From JASHVB01 sp035523995 (GTDB lineage Bacteria > Pseudomonadota > Alphaproteobacteria > Acetobacterales > Acetobacteraceae): a stretch of 64,000 nucleotides of DNA. The notes beneath the pieces were generated by a model. It was not told the origin of the DNA, did not search any database, and saw only the letters and a list, made by a program, of their open reading frames with translations. The position numbers and the translations under genes were made by a program. Shown piece by piece: positions 17,094 to 26,900 of the stretch. Where the stretch lies: assembly GCA_035523995.1 (NCBI GenBank), contig DATKPQ010000100.1:6452-70451 (forward strand), given 5' to 3'. Within the stretch, counting starts at the first letter, position 1. The number at the start of each line of letters is the position of its first letter.

Positions 17094-18434
17094 ATGCGAG
17101 AAGGCAGCCTGGAAGCGCCCACGCGCCATCCGATTGCCTGGCAGGATGAGTCGTACTATGACCCCGCGGCGATCGATGCCGAGCTGCGGCGGCAGTTCGA
17201 CATCTGCCATACCTGCCGCCGCTGTTTCAATCTTTGCGATTCCTTCCCCCGACTGTTCGATCTGATTGATGAGTCGAAGACCGGCGAACTCGATTCGGTC
17301 AGCAGCGAGGCACTGAAACCCGTCGTCGATGCCTGCACGCTGTGCGACATGTGCTACATGACGAAGTGCCCTTATGTACCTCCGCATGAGTTCAATATCG
17401 ATTTTCCGCATTTGATGCTGCGCTATCGCGCGATGGAAGCGCGCCAGGGAATGGTGGCGTTTGCCGACCGGCAGCTTGCTGCCACCGACCGAAATGCGAA
17501 GCTGGCGTCGAAAGTGGCACCGCTGGCCAACTGGGCGACGCGGCGCGACAATCAGCGGACGCGCGCGTTGCTGGCGAAGCACGCCGGCCTGCATCCGGAT
17601 GCCGTGCTGCCGGAGTACGAGTCGACGCCGTTGACCGCTGCGGTAAAGAAGCAACAGGCGGAGCCCAACCGCGATGCTCCAGCGTTCGGGCGCAAGGCCG
17701 TGCTTTATGCCACGTGCTTCGGCAATCATAACGAGACGGCTGTCGGGCTGGCCGCGCGGGCCGTGCTGGCGCAGAATGGCGTCGCCACCGAGATCGTCTA
17801 TCCGCGCTGCTGCGGTATGCCGTTGTTCGAGCAAGGGCGGCTCGCCGAAGTTGCCGATCATGCACGCGCCGTTGCGGCTGCGATGCAGGACTGGATTGGC
17901 AAGGGTTATGACATCGTTGCGCTGGTGCCGTCCTGCGCGTTGATGCTGAAATTCGAATGGCCGCTGTTGCTGCCAGATGACAGGCAGGTGAAAGCGCTGT
18001 CGCAAGCGGCATTCGATATCAGCGAATACATCGTGGATATCGCGCGCAAGGAGGGACTTGCGCCGGGGCTGAAGCCGCTGCCGGGCGGTGTGGCGCTGCA
18101 TATGGCCTGCCATGCACGCGCGCAGAACATGGGGCATAAGGCTGCCGAAATGCTGCGCTTGCTGCCGGGGGCGGATGTGGCGGTGATCGAGCGGTGCTCT
18201 GGCCATGGCGGTTCCTGGGGGTTCAAGCAGGAGCATTTCGAGGTTGCGCTGAAGGTCGGGCGCCCCGCTGCGCGGCAGATGCGCGATGCAGGCAAACAGT
18301 TCATCAGCTCGGAGTGTCCGCTTGCCGGCATGCACATCGCGCAAGGGATCGAAAAACTTGGCAATGGCGCGGCAGCACCCCGGCTGGTGACGCATCCCAT
18401 TCAATTGCTGGCACAGGCCTACGGCATCGCGTGA
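17094..18434 (+). CDS. Heterodisulfide reductase/GlpC-like Fe-S protein with CCG domains
   Basis: A 446-residue cytoplasmic electron carrier. Two 4Fe-4S clusters are bound by CHTCRRCFNLC (from about residue 38) and CTLCDMCYMTKCP (about residue 80). Two cysteine-rich CCG-type domains follow: the first has YPRCCGMPLFEQG; the second has ERCSGHGGSWG, where the usual paired cysteine is reduced to one. No flavin domain is fused. In this conserved cassette it probably supplies electrons to rubrerythrin, but that is inferred from neighbourhood. It precedes the DUF3501 gene by only about 10 bases. ATG at 17094 (MREGSLEAP) is the start. Confidence 0.85.
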   Translation: MREGSLEAPTRHPIAWQDESYYDPAAIDAELRRQFDICHTCRRCFNLCDSFPRLFDLIDESKTGELDSVSSEALKPVVDACTLCDMCYMTKCPYVPPHEFNIDFPHLMLRYRAMEARQGMVAFADRQLAATDRNAKLASKVAPLANWATRRDNQRTRALLAKHAGLHPDAVLPEYESTPLTAAVKKQQAEPNRDAPAFGRKAVLYATCFGNHNETAVGLAARAVLAQNGVATEIVYPRCCGMPLFEQGRLAEVADHARAVAAAMQDWIGKGYDIVALVPSCALMLKFEWPLLLPDDRQVKALSQAAFDISEYIVDIARKEGLAPGLKPLPGGVALHMACHARAQNMGHKAAEMLRLLPGADVAVIERCSGHGGSWGFKQEHFEVALKVGRPAARQMRDAGKQFISSECPLAGMHIAQGIEKLGNGAAAPRLVTHPIQLLAQAYGIA

Positions 18435-18445
18435 AGGAGACGATG

Positions 18446-19033
18446 ATGGCGAAGCACGAACTGGTGGCGGGTGATATCCTGCCCGCGGCGGAGTATGCGA
18501 AGCATCGCGCCGAGTATCGTTGCCGGGTTGGCGAATTGAAGCGGAACCGCCGCGTGGATGTCGGGCCGTACGTGACGTTCTATTTCGAGAACCATGATAC
18601 GATGTGGCTGCAAGTGCAGGAGATGATCCACATCGAGAAGGGCGGGGCAGAGCAAGTGCCGGACGAGCTGGCGGCATACAATCCTCTGGTGCCGAAGGGC
18701 GACGAGCTGGTCGCCACCTTTATGATCGAGATCGACGATCCCGTGCGCCGCCAGCGCATCCTGGCGGGACTGGGCGGGATCGAGGAGGCGGCGTTCTTGC
18801 GTGTCGGCGGCGAGACGATCGTGGCGGCGCCGGAAGCCGACCAGGATCGCACGACGGCGGAGGGCAAGGCTTCTTCCGTGCAATTCGTACATTTCCGCTT
18901 CACACCGGCGCAGGTTGCGGCGTTCCGGAGGCCGGGCTCCGACGTGGTGATCGGCTTCACGCACGACAAATACCGCCACATGGCGGTGATCGCGGACGAA
19001 GTGCGGGCAGCGCTGGGGGAAGACTTCGACTGA
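18446..19033 (+). CDS. DUF3501 family protein
   Basis: A 195-residue protein matching the conserved DUF3501 pattern: start MAKHELVAGDILP, then RNRRVDVGPYVTFYFENHDTM, MIHIEKG, ELVATFMIEIDDP and VIGFTHDKYRH. Function is unknown; it regularly follows rubrerythrin and the CCG Fe-S protein and so probably acts with them in peroxide handling or electron transfer. Two adjacent ATGs (18443, 18446) are possible. AAGGAG lies 3 and 6 bases before them, favouring 18446. It is the last gene of the plus-strand block and converges on the injection system operon. Confidence 0.83.
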   Translation: MAKHELVAGDILPAAEYAKHRAEYRCRVGELKRNRRVDVGPYVTFYFENHDTMWLQVQEMIHIEKGGAEQVPDELAAYNPLVPKGDELVATFMIEIDDPVRRQRILAGLGGIEEAAFLRVGGETIVAAPEADQDRTTAEGKASSVQFVHFRFTPAQVAAFRRPGSDVVIGFTHDKYRHMAVIADEVRAALGEDFD

Positions 19034-19431
19034 CCCGGTGCGCAACCGGATCGTGTCGCAATATGATATTTTCTTGGGGTTCCGGGTGGTTTTATCTTTT
19101 TCGCGTCCTCTGTGTTACACTAGGTAGCCAAATCACCAACTCACCACGGCGGCTGCCATGGCGTCATTGCGAGGAGCGCAGCGACGAAGCAATTCTCTTC
19201 CTGGCGAACCGCTCTATCGCGGCTCACCGTGTTGGAGATTGCTTCGTCGCATGTTGGGGTAGTTGGACCCCATCTGATGCTCCAGGTCCGAACGGCCATC
19301 GTCAACGGGACGCTCGAAGCGGATCACTGCAGCATGGGCCGGCGTCGCCGCTCATTTCGCATGGCAGAGTGATCACCCCCATGTTTGGGACGGTCTCATC
19401 TGTCAAATCCGGGCGTTTCGTGCGTTCTGGC
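19034..19431. other. Convergent gap at the left edge of the injection system locus
   Basis: A 398-base gap between convergent transcription units. It holds two opposed family A repeat units (19163-19252). A GC-poor stretch (GATATTTTCTTGGGG) follows the DUF3501 stop. No gene was recognised. Confidence 0.55.
19163..19252. repeat. Opposed pair of family A repeats forming a long inverted repeat
   Basis: The left unit (GTCATTGCGAGGAGC... GCGACGAAGCAATTCTC) and the right unit (GAGATTGCTTCGTCGC) are reverse complements over 16-17 bases with one inserted base, separated by about 40 bases. The locus can form a large stem-loop. Confidence 0.75.
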
Positions 19432-21597
19432 CTATTCCTCCCACGGCACCACTTGGACTGGACCGGGAGCGTGTCGGGCGCCGCCAATTTCCATCAGGTG
19501 TCGATAGTTGTCCTCCGCAGCATTGTTCGGATCCACACTGTTGTACCAGGCGTACTTACGCTCGCGTTCCGCACGACTGAGGTAACCGAGGTGCTTGAGC
19601 CGTACGCCAAGAGCCGCCGTGCTTCCTACCAGCCCTCTTGGCACGTTCCCGCAATGCAGGTTGCCGCCGAAACCTGTCGTTGCGAAATGCAACGACTCTG
19701 TGTTCTGTCCACGTAACGAGAACAAGGACGCCCGGACCATGCGGCCAAAAATCCCATCGACCCGTACGTGATTCAGGTCGTCCCAAATATATGCAATGCG
19801 GAGCGTATACGTCACGACGAATTGGCTACGCATAATAGCGTCACGGATCATCTCCGGTCCCCGTCGCTCGAGAACCTCGTCACCATCGATCCATAGGACC
19901 CAGTCCGGCCGAAGCGGCAACAGTTTCTGAAGCAAGAAATTCTTGTCGCGCGCCTCGTCCAGACCCGTGAAGGGTGATTCAACCACGGTCACGCGCTCGC
20001 CAAAAGAGCGGCAGACAGCAACTGTGTCGTCCGTGCTGTTGTCACTCAGCACCACCACGCGCGCGCAGATGCCCAGCGCCCGCTCGATCACCTCCGCTAT
20101 GTGATGGCCTTCATTCCGGACCCGCATTGCACCGATCACAAACGGCTCGCCGGTCGCCCGCGCTGGCAGGCGTGGAACAGGGGCTTCGGGGATCGGCATC
20201 GCCGGCGGGCATCCGTCGCGCGCAGCATTCGGCCAGCGCCAGTTCCACAGGGTGCACGTCGGCTCGTAACGCTGCCACGGTCGTTGGTCACCGGTGGTGA
20301 TATAGTGCTCGGAAAGGCTGAGCCAGGGATCGAACGGCATACGGTCCAGCAGGAACAGCGGTAAGGCGGGATTCATCCAACCGCGGACCAGAGCGGGGCC
20401 TTGCCGGGCTTGCCATTCTTCCAGCCCGAAATATTTATCATAGACGGTCGGCAGGCTGCGTTCGAATGCTCGCCTGCGGTACAGGCCAAGACCGGAAATC
20501 CAGTCAGCGGGCGCATAGCTTCGCTCGACACTACCCTCGATCGCGGGGTAAAGGGCCTCGATCCCCAGAAAGTGCAATTCGGGGTGCCGGTCCATCACCG
20601 CAAGGCTTTCGCGAAGCCAACCCATCGGCACCATCGTATCGTTATCGATTTTCGCCAGGATTGGGGCACGCGCTCGGCGAATCCATTCCACCATCGCCGT
20701 GACAGGAGAGCCGAGCCTGGTCGTCACCAATTCGGTCTGAGCGGGCACGCGATGCTGTTGCTCGCGCATCCACTCCAACGTGCCGTCGGTCGAGCCGTCG
20801 TCCCATAAATACAGCGTTCGGACCAGCGCCCAGTCCGTGTTTGCAACCAAGGCAGAAAACGCCTCCATCGTGAAAGCCAAGCGGTTGCGGGTCAGAAACA
20901 GCAAGTCCACGACGGCGGTTTGGATCGATTGCATGGCTTTCCACTTTTGCTCGTAAAGGCGTTGGTTCTGTCGGAAGAGCCCAGTTATGTCGGGACGACT
21001 GCGAAATGTAGAGGGCAAGTGGCCAGAGTGATCGACGATGCAACCATCCCAGATCGCGAGCTTTCGGCCGGTGCGTGTGACTCGATGACAGTAGTCGTTG
21101 TCCTCGAATCCGTAACCGCCAAACCGTTCGTCCAACGGACCGATGGCCGTGCGGGTACGATGCGGCACGAAGACGCAGACGAAGGCAAGCACCGTCGATT
21201 CGTTACGCAAAGCCTGCCCCGACCGGGCGTTTTGGTTGCGGTTGCCGACGAAGCCGCGGATCGCGGCAGAGCACAGACCGATCCTCGGTTCCGCGCCCAC
21301 TCGCGCCTGTAGTCTGCTGAAGCCGTGGGGCGAAAGCAGCACCGCGTCGTCATTGAGCAAAAACACGTCGCCCTCCGCCCCGCTGAAGGCGAGATTGACG
21401 TTGCGGGCGAAATTGAATGGCTTGATGCCATTGATCCAGCGCAAGCGGGGCAGATGTCCCTCGGCTTCGGCGCGGGCGCCGTCGTCCACGACGATGATGT
21501 CGGCGGGTGATAGCTCCGGCTCGCTCCGCAAAAGTGCGCGCACGCATGGTATAAGGTTCGCCGCCCGCGCGGAGGGAATGATAACCTGATACCTCAC
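19432..21597 (-). CDS. Multidomain family 2 glycosyltransferase
   Basis: A 721-residue protein with three GT-A/GT2-like units. The first (1-230) has IIVVDDGARAE, an FLLNDDAVLL metal site and an FEDNDYCHR acceptor-loop pattern. The second (about 238-460) has WDDGSTDGT and KIDNDTMVP. The third (about 500-700) has LSDNSTDDT and WIDGDEVLE. Each would transfer a sugar from a nucleotide-sugar donor. No membrane segment is present, so it acts in the cytoplasm. It is the final gene of the injection system operon and overlaps the preceding glycosyltransferase-methyltransferase gene by 4 bases (ATGA), linking sugar transfer with this locus. The acceptor is unknown. Confidence 0.82.
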   Translation of the reverse strand: MRYQVIIPSARAANLIPCVRALLRSEPELSPADIIVVDDGARAEAEGHLPRLRWINGIKPFNFARNVNLAFSGAEGDVFLLNDDAVLLSPHGFSRLQARVGAEPRIGLCSAAIRGFVGNRNQNARSGQALRNESTVLAFVCVFVPHRTRTAIGPLDERFGGYGFEDNDYCHRVTRTGRKLAIWDGCIVDHSGHLPSTFRSRPDITGLFRQNQRLYEQKWKAMQSIQTAVVDLLFLTRNRLAFTMEAFSALVANTDWALVRTLYLWDDGSTDGTLEWMREQQHRVPAQTELVTTRLGSPVTAMVEWIRRARAPILAKIDNDTMVPMGWLRESLAVMDRHPELHFLGIEALYPAIEGSVERSYAPADWISGLGLYRRRAFERSLPTVYDKYFGLEEWQARQGPALVRGWMNPALPLFLLDRMPFDPWLSLSEHYITTGDQRPWQRYEPTCTLWNWRWPNAARDGCPPAMPIPEAPVPRLPARATGEPFVIGAMRVRNEGHHIAEVIERALGICARVVVLSDNSTDDTVAVCRSFGERVTVVESPFTGLDEARDKNFLLQKLLPLRPDWVLWIDGDEVLERRGPEMIRDAIMRSQFVVTYTLRIAYIWDDLNHVRVDGIFGRMVRASLFSLRGQNTESLHFATTGFGGNLHCGNVPRGLVGSTAALGVRLKHLGYLSRAERERKYAWYNSVDPNNAAEDNYRHLMEIGGARHAPGPVQVVPWEE

Positions 21598-22853
21598 GGC
21601 TTGATCGCTTGCATCAGAATCAGCAGGCGTGGCCCGTCCTGTGTGCGATCGATACGTTCGAACGTCACCCGAAAACTAGCGCGGATGCCATAAGTGGTGG
21701 CAAAACGTTCCCGATACGGATTACCAGCCTCATAATAAAGGAAACTGCGACGGTTCCAGAACGAAACGTGGGTTGGATCCTGAAAAGCGCCACTGCCGTC
21801 CGTGGTCGGCACAGCGATCTCGACGGTGCCTTCGGGCCGAAGCACCCGCCAGATCTCGTTCATCGTGAAGATCTTGTCCGGCAGATGCTCGATGATGTCC
21901 CACGCGCGCACGTAGTCAATCGAGCCATCCGCCCAGGGCCAGGGCTGCCGCAAATCGGCTTCTTGCACGCCAGGATGCGGTGCGATGTCGATATTGACGA
22001 ATCCCGCGATGAGGGCATCCGCGCAGCCAATGTTCAGCTTCATTGGTGTCTCCCCTGGTCGATCGGCGCACGCGGTCTGCTGGCCTGCGCGCAGACCCGC
22101 GGGCCCTGCTTCCTGTCCGCACGCAACGAAAGGCGCGAAGTCGGCGCCGAGCATCGTTTGAATCGTGTCGACAGGCACCGCGTGCCAGTAGGCCGTTCCG
22201 GGCCGTTTTGCGTTGGTGTTGCCGCCATGGATCCGGGCGAGATAAAAATCCGCGCGGTCCAGCCGCATCAGCCGCGCCCTGGCGACACTGGTGAGGAACT
22301 GGGTGTCCTCGCCGTCGAAGATGTTGGCGAAGCGATGCCGCTCCCACAGCGTTCGCCGATAGCAGAAGCTGCCGCCGGCAAGCCAGCGGCGAGCGGGAGC
22401 GGTATAGCGGAACTGCCAACCCTGATTCTTGAGTGCGTCGAAAAACCACAGCGTGTCGAGGCCGCACAGGTCAGCCTGCTGCACCAGCAACGATGTGACC
22501 TGATAGGATAGCCGCCAGGGCGCATGCCAGTCGTCGTCATCCCAATGCGCTATCAGGCTGCCTTTCGCTTCCTGGCAGGCGAGGTTACGCTTGGCGCCGA
22601 CGCTCATCTTCGGCGGACGGCGCAGATAGCGGATGCGCGGGTCGGCGGGTATGAGGTCTTCGACCGGGTGAGTGCCGTCGTCGACAATGATCAGTTCGCG
22701 TGCGGGATAGTCCTGCTGCGCGAACGCGCGAATGGCCATTGGCACGTAGCCGCGCCGATTATGGGTCGGCATGATGCACGACACGAGCGGCATCTCGTCA
22801 GCACCGCTGGCGGTCTCGACCGGGGTCGCTACCGGTGTGGTCAGCGGTATCAT
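21594..22853 (-). CDS. Glycosyltransferase family 2 fused to SAM-dependent methyltransferase
   Basis: A 419-residue two-domain protein. Residues about 20-245 form a GT2 domain (CIMPTHNRRGYVPMAI, IIVDDGTHP, AHWDDDDWHAPWR, GGSFCYRR). Residues about 272-415 form a class I methyltransferase (LNIGCADALIAGFVNID, YVRAWDIIEHLPD, RVLRPEGTVEIAVP). The pairing suggests transfer and O-methylation of a sugar. The two halves meet at PGETPMKLNIGC, where a second start could permit separate production of the methyltransferase. It overlaps the TPR gene and the next glycosyltransferase by 4 bases each, so translation is coupled. Acceptor unknown. Confidence 0.82.
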   Translation of the reverse strand: MIPLTTPVATPVETASGADEMPLVSCIMPTHNRRGYVPMAIRAFAQQDYPARELIIVDDGTHPVEDLIPADPRIRYLRRPPKMSVGAKRNLACQEAKGSLIAHWDDDDWHAPWRLSYQVTSLLVQQADLCGLDTLWFFDALKNQGWQFRYTAPARRWLAGGSFCYRRTLWERHRFANIFDGEDTQFLTSVARARLMRLDRADFYLARIHGGNTNAKRPGTAYWHAVPVDTIQTMLGADFAPFVACGQEAGPAGLRAGQQTACADRPGETPMKLNIGCADALIAGFVNIDIAPHPGVQEADLRQPWPWADGSIDYVRAWDIIEHLPDKIFTMNEIWRVLRPEGTVEIAVPTTDGSGAFQDPTHVSFWNRRSFLYYEAGNPYRERFATTYGIRASFRVTFERIDRTQDGPRLLILMQAIKP

Positions 22854-23926
22854 CGGACACCGGTGCGCTCCGTGGCTTCATTGTGCGCAGCTGGGGGGGC
22901 ATCCTCGGCCAGCCGCTCCCTGGCCCAACCCGCATATTTCGTGCCGTCATCTTGTGCCAATTCCTGGAAGGCCCCGTTTGCCTCGGCGCGGTGGCCCTGC
23001 AGACGCAGCACCATTGCGCGGTAATAACGGGCCCGCGGATCCTCAGGCGCGTCCGCAAGCACGCGGCCGAGATGCGTCAGGCTTTCCTCAAGCCGTCCGG
23101 CGGAGAGCGCCAGCACGGCCAGGTCGAGCGACGCGGCGGCGTGGCGTGGCGACAGCGCGAGAACCTTCGCCAATTGTTCGGCGCCGGCCGCGTGGTTTCC
23201 TGCCGCCAGCAAAACGGTCGCCAGATGATGGCGCATCTCCACATGGTCGGGCGCGATCGACAGCGCGTGGCGCAAAGCCGCGGCCGCAGAACCGAGATCC
23301 TGGCGGCCGAACAGTACGAGACCCAACTGATCCCACGCCTCTGCGCTGTTTGGGTCGAGCCGGGTGGCGGTGTCGAGCAGATCGACGGCTTCATCGATGC
23401 GCTGTTGAGCCGCAACCACGATGCCGAGGCTCAGATAGAAACGCGCCTGCCGCGGTGCGATGCCGAGAGCCGAACGCCAGGCGTGCTCGGCCTCTGTCAG
23501 CCGCCCTGTCGCAAGGCACAGCTTGCCGAGATTGTCCCAGGCGAGCGCGTTCTCTTCATCCGCCGCGACTGCTTTGCCGAGCGCGTCGAACGCACCGGCA
23601 AAATCGCCAAGCGCGGCGCGGGCGTTGCCGAGGTTGACGAGTGCCGTTCCTCTGGCTGGATCGATTGCCAGCGCCTTCTCGTACTGCACGATGGCGTCGG
23701 CGAACTGACCTTCCTGCGCGAGCAGGAACCCCAGGTTGTTGAGTGCGGTGGGATTGGCCGGGTCTGACGCCAGCGCGGCCTCGTATTCGCGGCGCGCGCT
23801 GTCGCGATCGCCTTGCAGATGTGCCCTCGCGCCGAGATTGTTGTGCGCCACCGCATCATCGACGTCGGCATCGCCGGGCCGGGTCTGGACGAGATGCCTG
23901 GTGAGAAATTCCTTCGGACCGTCCAT
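22850..23926 (-). CDS. Tetratricopeptide repeat protein
   Basis: A 358-residue protein composed almost wholly of about nine 34-residue TPR units (for example AHNNLGARAHLQGDRDSARR, ALNNLGFLLAQEGQF, ALVNLGNARAALGDF, AWDNLGKLCLATGR). TPR arrays bind protein partners. Lying between the DUF4157 gene and two glycosyltransferases, it could be a scaffold or a targeting subunit for the sugar-transferring enzymes, as with TPR proteins beside flagellin or adhesin glycosylation genes; this is inference. There is no signal peptide or catalytic domain. It starts 21 bases after the DUF4157 stop and its stop overlaps the next start. Confidence 0.85.
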   Translation of the reverse strand: MDGPKEFLTRHLVQTRPGDADVDDAVAHNNLGARAHLQGDRDSARREYEAALASDPANPTALNNLGFLLAQEGQFADAIVQYEKALAIDPARGTALVNLGNARAALGDFAGAFDALGKAVAADEENALAWDNLGKLCLATGRLTEAEHAWRSALGIAPRQARFYLSLGIVVAAQQRIDEAVDLLDTATRLDPNSAEAWDQLGLVLFGRQDLGSAAAALRHALSIAPDHVEMRHHLATVLLAAGNHAAGAEQLAKVLALSPRHAAASLDLAVLALSAGRLEESLTHLGRVLADAPEDPRARYYRAMVLRLQGHRAEANGAFQELAQDDGTKYAGWARERLAEDAPPAAHNEATERTGVR

Positions 23927-23947
23927 GTCATTTGCCTCGCTATCGGG

Positions 23948-26900
23948 TCACGCGATCCGCGCGATCAGGTCAGACAGCATCGCCTTGGGATCGATGTCGG
24001 GAACCTGGAAGCTGATCTTGTCGAGCGACAGATCGAACGGCTGCCCCTCCTGGTAATGTACCGGGAAGCTGACGCCGAATCGCAGGTTGGAGCCGTACTC
24101 GAAGCCTGCGAGCTGCCAATGCTTCTCGTAAAGATTGATCGTCGTGAGCAGCAGATCCGCATCGACTGTGACGAAACCGGAAAGGTCTACCTTGAGTTTC
24201 GGCTCGACATAGATCGAAGCGTCGGCATCGAGAGTAAGGCCCTTGGCCGGCGCCCAGTCGACGTGGACACCGGTATCGAGTGCACCTTCAAGCCCGAGCC
24301 CGGCGCTGATCTCGAGGCCTGCTTCGGCGCTGACGATCGGGATACCCGCGCCAATCCCGCCGCGCACGAACAGCCTCAGTCCCGCGTGCGCCGGCACATG
24401 CAGGCTGGCATCGCCCTGAACGAGCGTGTCTTCCTCGTGCGCCGGATTATAGGTGATTGCGAGTCGCAATTGCTGCAACTGCCCGGGTCCGATCCCTGCA
24501 CTGACGTCGAGGCCGCCGCTGATGTTGGCGAAGATGCCGATGCGTTGGCCCGCGACGGAGACGCCGACGATCGGGATGTCGACGCCGATGGAGAAGATAT
24601 TCTTATTGAAGCTCTTTTCCGGGAAAATATCGAGCGTCGATGGCAGCGCGATTTCGCCGGTGAGCTCGATCTCGCCTTGCGGCAGCAGGCGGACGCCGAC
24701 GGTGCCCTGGAGCCATGGCGCGATGACGACGGTGACGCTGCCGCCACCGTAGATGGTGATCGGACCGGCGACGCCGGGTGGTGGTGGACCGGCGGGCGCG
24801 CCGTCGGCTACCGGGCGATTGGTAGCGCCGACCAGCACCGAGCCCTTGAGCCTGCCTTTATTATAAGCGGCGGTGACTGATGCGTCGAAGATGCCGTCGT
24901 CATAGGTTACCTGCAGTGTCGAGTCGATGCCGGGGATTTTCGGCTTGGCCGTGCCTTTCCCAGAAACCTTGAATGTGTCGCCATCGGGTGGCTTCTGTGC
25001 CTCGATATGAATTGAGCCCCCTTCGATGCCGGGCGTGTCTTTTTTGATGGCCAGGTCGCCGGAGAACCTAAGCCCGGTCTTTTCGTCATGTTCTATCGTC
25101 AATCCTGCACTTTCCACCGCGGGGATATCCGGTTGGACATTGCCGGTGGCGGAAAACTTGCCGCCCTCCAATGAAGCCGTGATTGAGGCTGAGCGTATGC
25201 CGCGAATCTTTTCCGGCTTGTTGATAGCCAGCGTGCCGGAACCGCCCCAGACTTTGTTCCTGTACCATACATTGACAACAGACACATCAAACAGGCCTGG
25301 GTCAAATTGCAGTCGGCCGCCCGCCTCGAACTCACCGGCCGCATTTATCTTGACGCGAACCCCGCCCTGAGCGGCATTGGGAATTGAGAATTCGAGCGAG
25401 CCCTCGGCTGACAGGCCTCGCGTAGTGCTGTAGAATAATCCGATGGAGCAGGAGTCTATGCTGACGCCCGGAATAGAAAAGTTGATGGTTTCCGGGCTGT
25501 AGACGATACCAAATTCAAGCTCGCGGCCAAGCAGACGTGCTTCGATTGGCAGTTTGTCCAATAGCGGAATGGTAGGCTTAATGGTGCCGTTGGCCGATAT
25601 GCTGTTGCCATCAAAATCGATGTCCGGGAACTCGATTGGGCTTGCTCCTGCAAGATCCGCCGTCAGCCCGGGCACCTTGCCGAGAACGCCTGCATATTGG
25701 CCCTGAGCCGCTTTCTTAATTGGTATGGTGTTGGCTGCTTTTGGGACGCTGATCCCCTTGGGCAAATCCCACGCGACGCTTATCGTTCCTATGTCGCTCG
25801 CGGGCGTTGCGGTAGCATAATTGGAGTCCAGACTGATAGAGGTGGCTTTCAGGCCGGCGATCTTCGTTTGCGTTGCTCCTGATATCGCGAAGGAGGCTTG
25901 ATTCTGCTTATGCGGGTACTCAGCCAGAACCGCTGTGCCGGTCGGGTCAAGTAAGGCAAATGAGGTCGCCGTACCTGGTTTGCCTACGATGCTTACAGGT
26001 TCAGCATCTTTGATCTGAATGCCTTGCTCGATCTCGTCTCTGGTCCAGTTCTGGAACGTGGCGGAGCCTTGTCCAGCCTCAACCTTGTTGAAATATATGT
26101 CGTATTGTGCCAGGAACTGTTTCGTGGACTTCACGTTGCTTTGTTTGCCCTCGGGTGTCAGGAGAAAGGCTGCTACCTTTGTGGCTATATCCCCGCGGAC
26201 GAGGCCGCCCGCGCTGGCATTACTGCTTTTGTCGAGCAATTCCATATTTGAAAGTTCGTTGCCGGCCCCGCTCTTTGGCCAGCCGGCGGCTTGCAATTCT
26301 ACCATGTGATCGACTTCGAATGGGTGAGGATAAACCTTGCCATGACGATCCCAGTCAGGAACCCGCATCAGATCTATCCAGTCATTGTAGCCAAGCGCCT
26401 TACGATCCTTTCCCTTGATCGTCAGCCTTTTCTTACCGTCAAACGGTTTGTCCATGTCCAGAGGCTTCAGCGCCTGAGGACTGATATTCACTTGCTTGAG
26501 CCAGATTCCATCCTTTTGATTGGGAGTGCCGCGCTCATAGCCCGCGGCTCGATACAACTTGTCCCCGGTTGCCCAGGCTGAATAGAGGTGACCGAACCGG
26601 GCCTTTACCGGCGGCAACGTCAAGGTTGTGGTATAGGCGTTCGGTTTGTCTGCTCGCTTTGTGAACGGAGGCGACGCTACCGCCGTGGGGCCGCTTGTCG
26701 CCGGCGCTTTGCCGCTCGCGCGCTGCACCATGCGGTTCACGCCGCCGCTCTGCTGCACCACATGTGTGGCTTCGTGCGCCATCAGGCGGGTGTCGTTCTG
26801 CGACGCGCCGGGGCCAAGCCAAATGTCGCTGCCATGGGTGAAAGCGCGCGCATTGAGAGCGCGGGCCGAGGCTTGTGCTGTGCTGTCGTCATGGACACGC

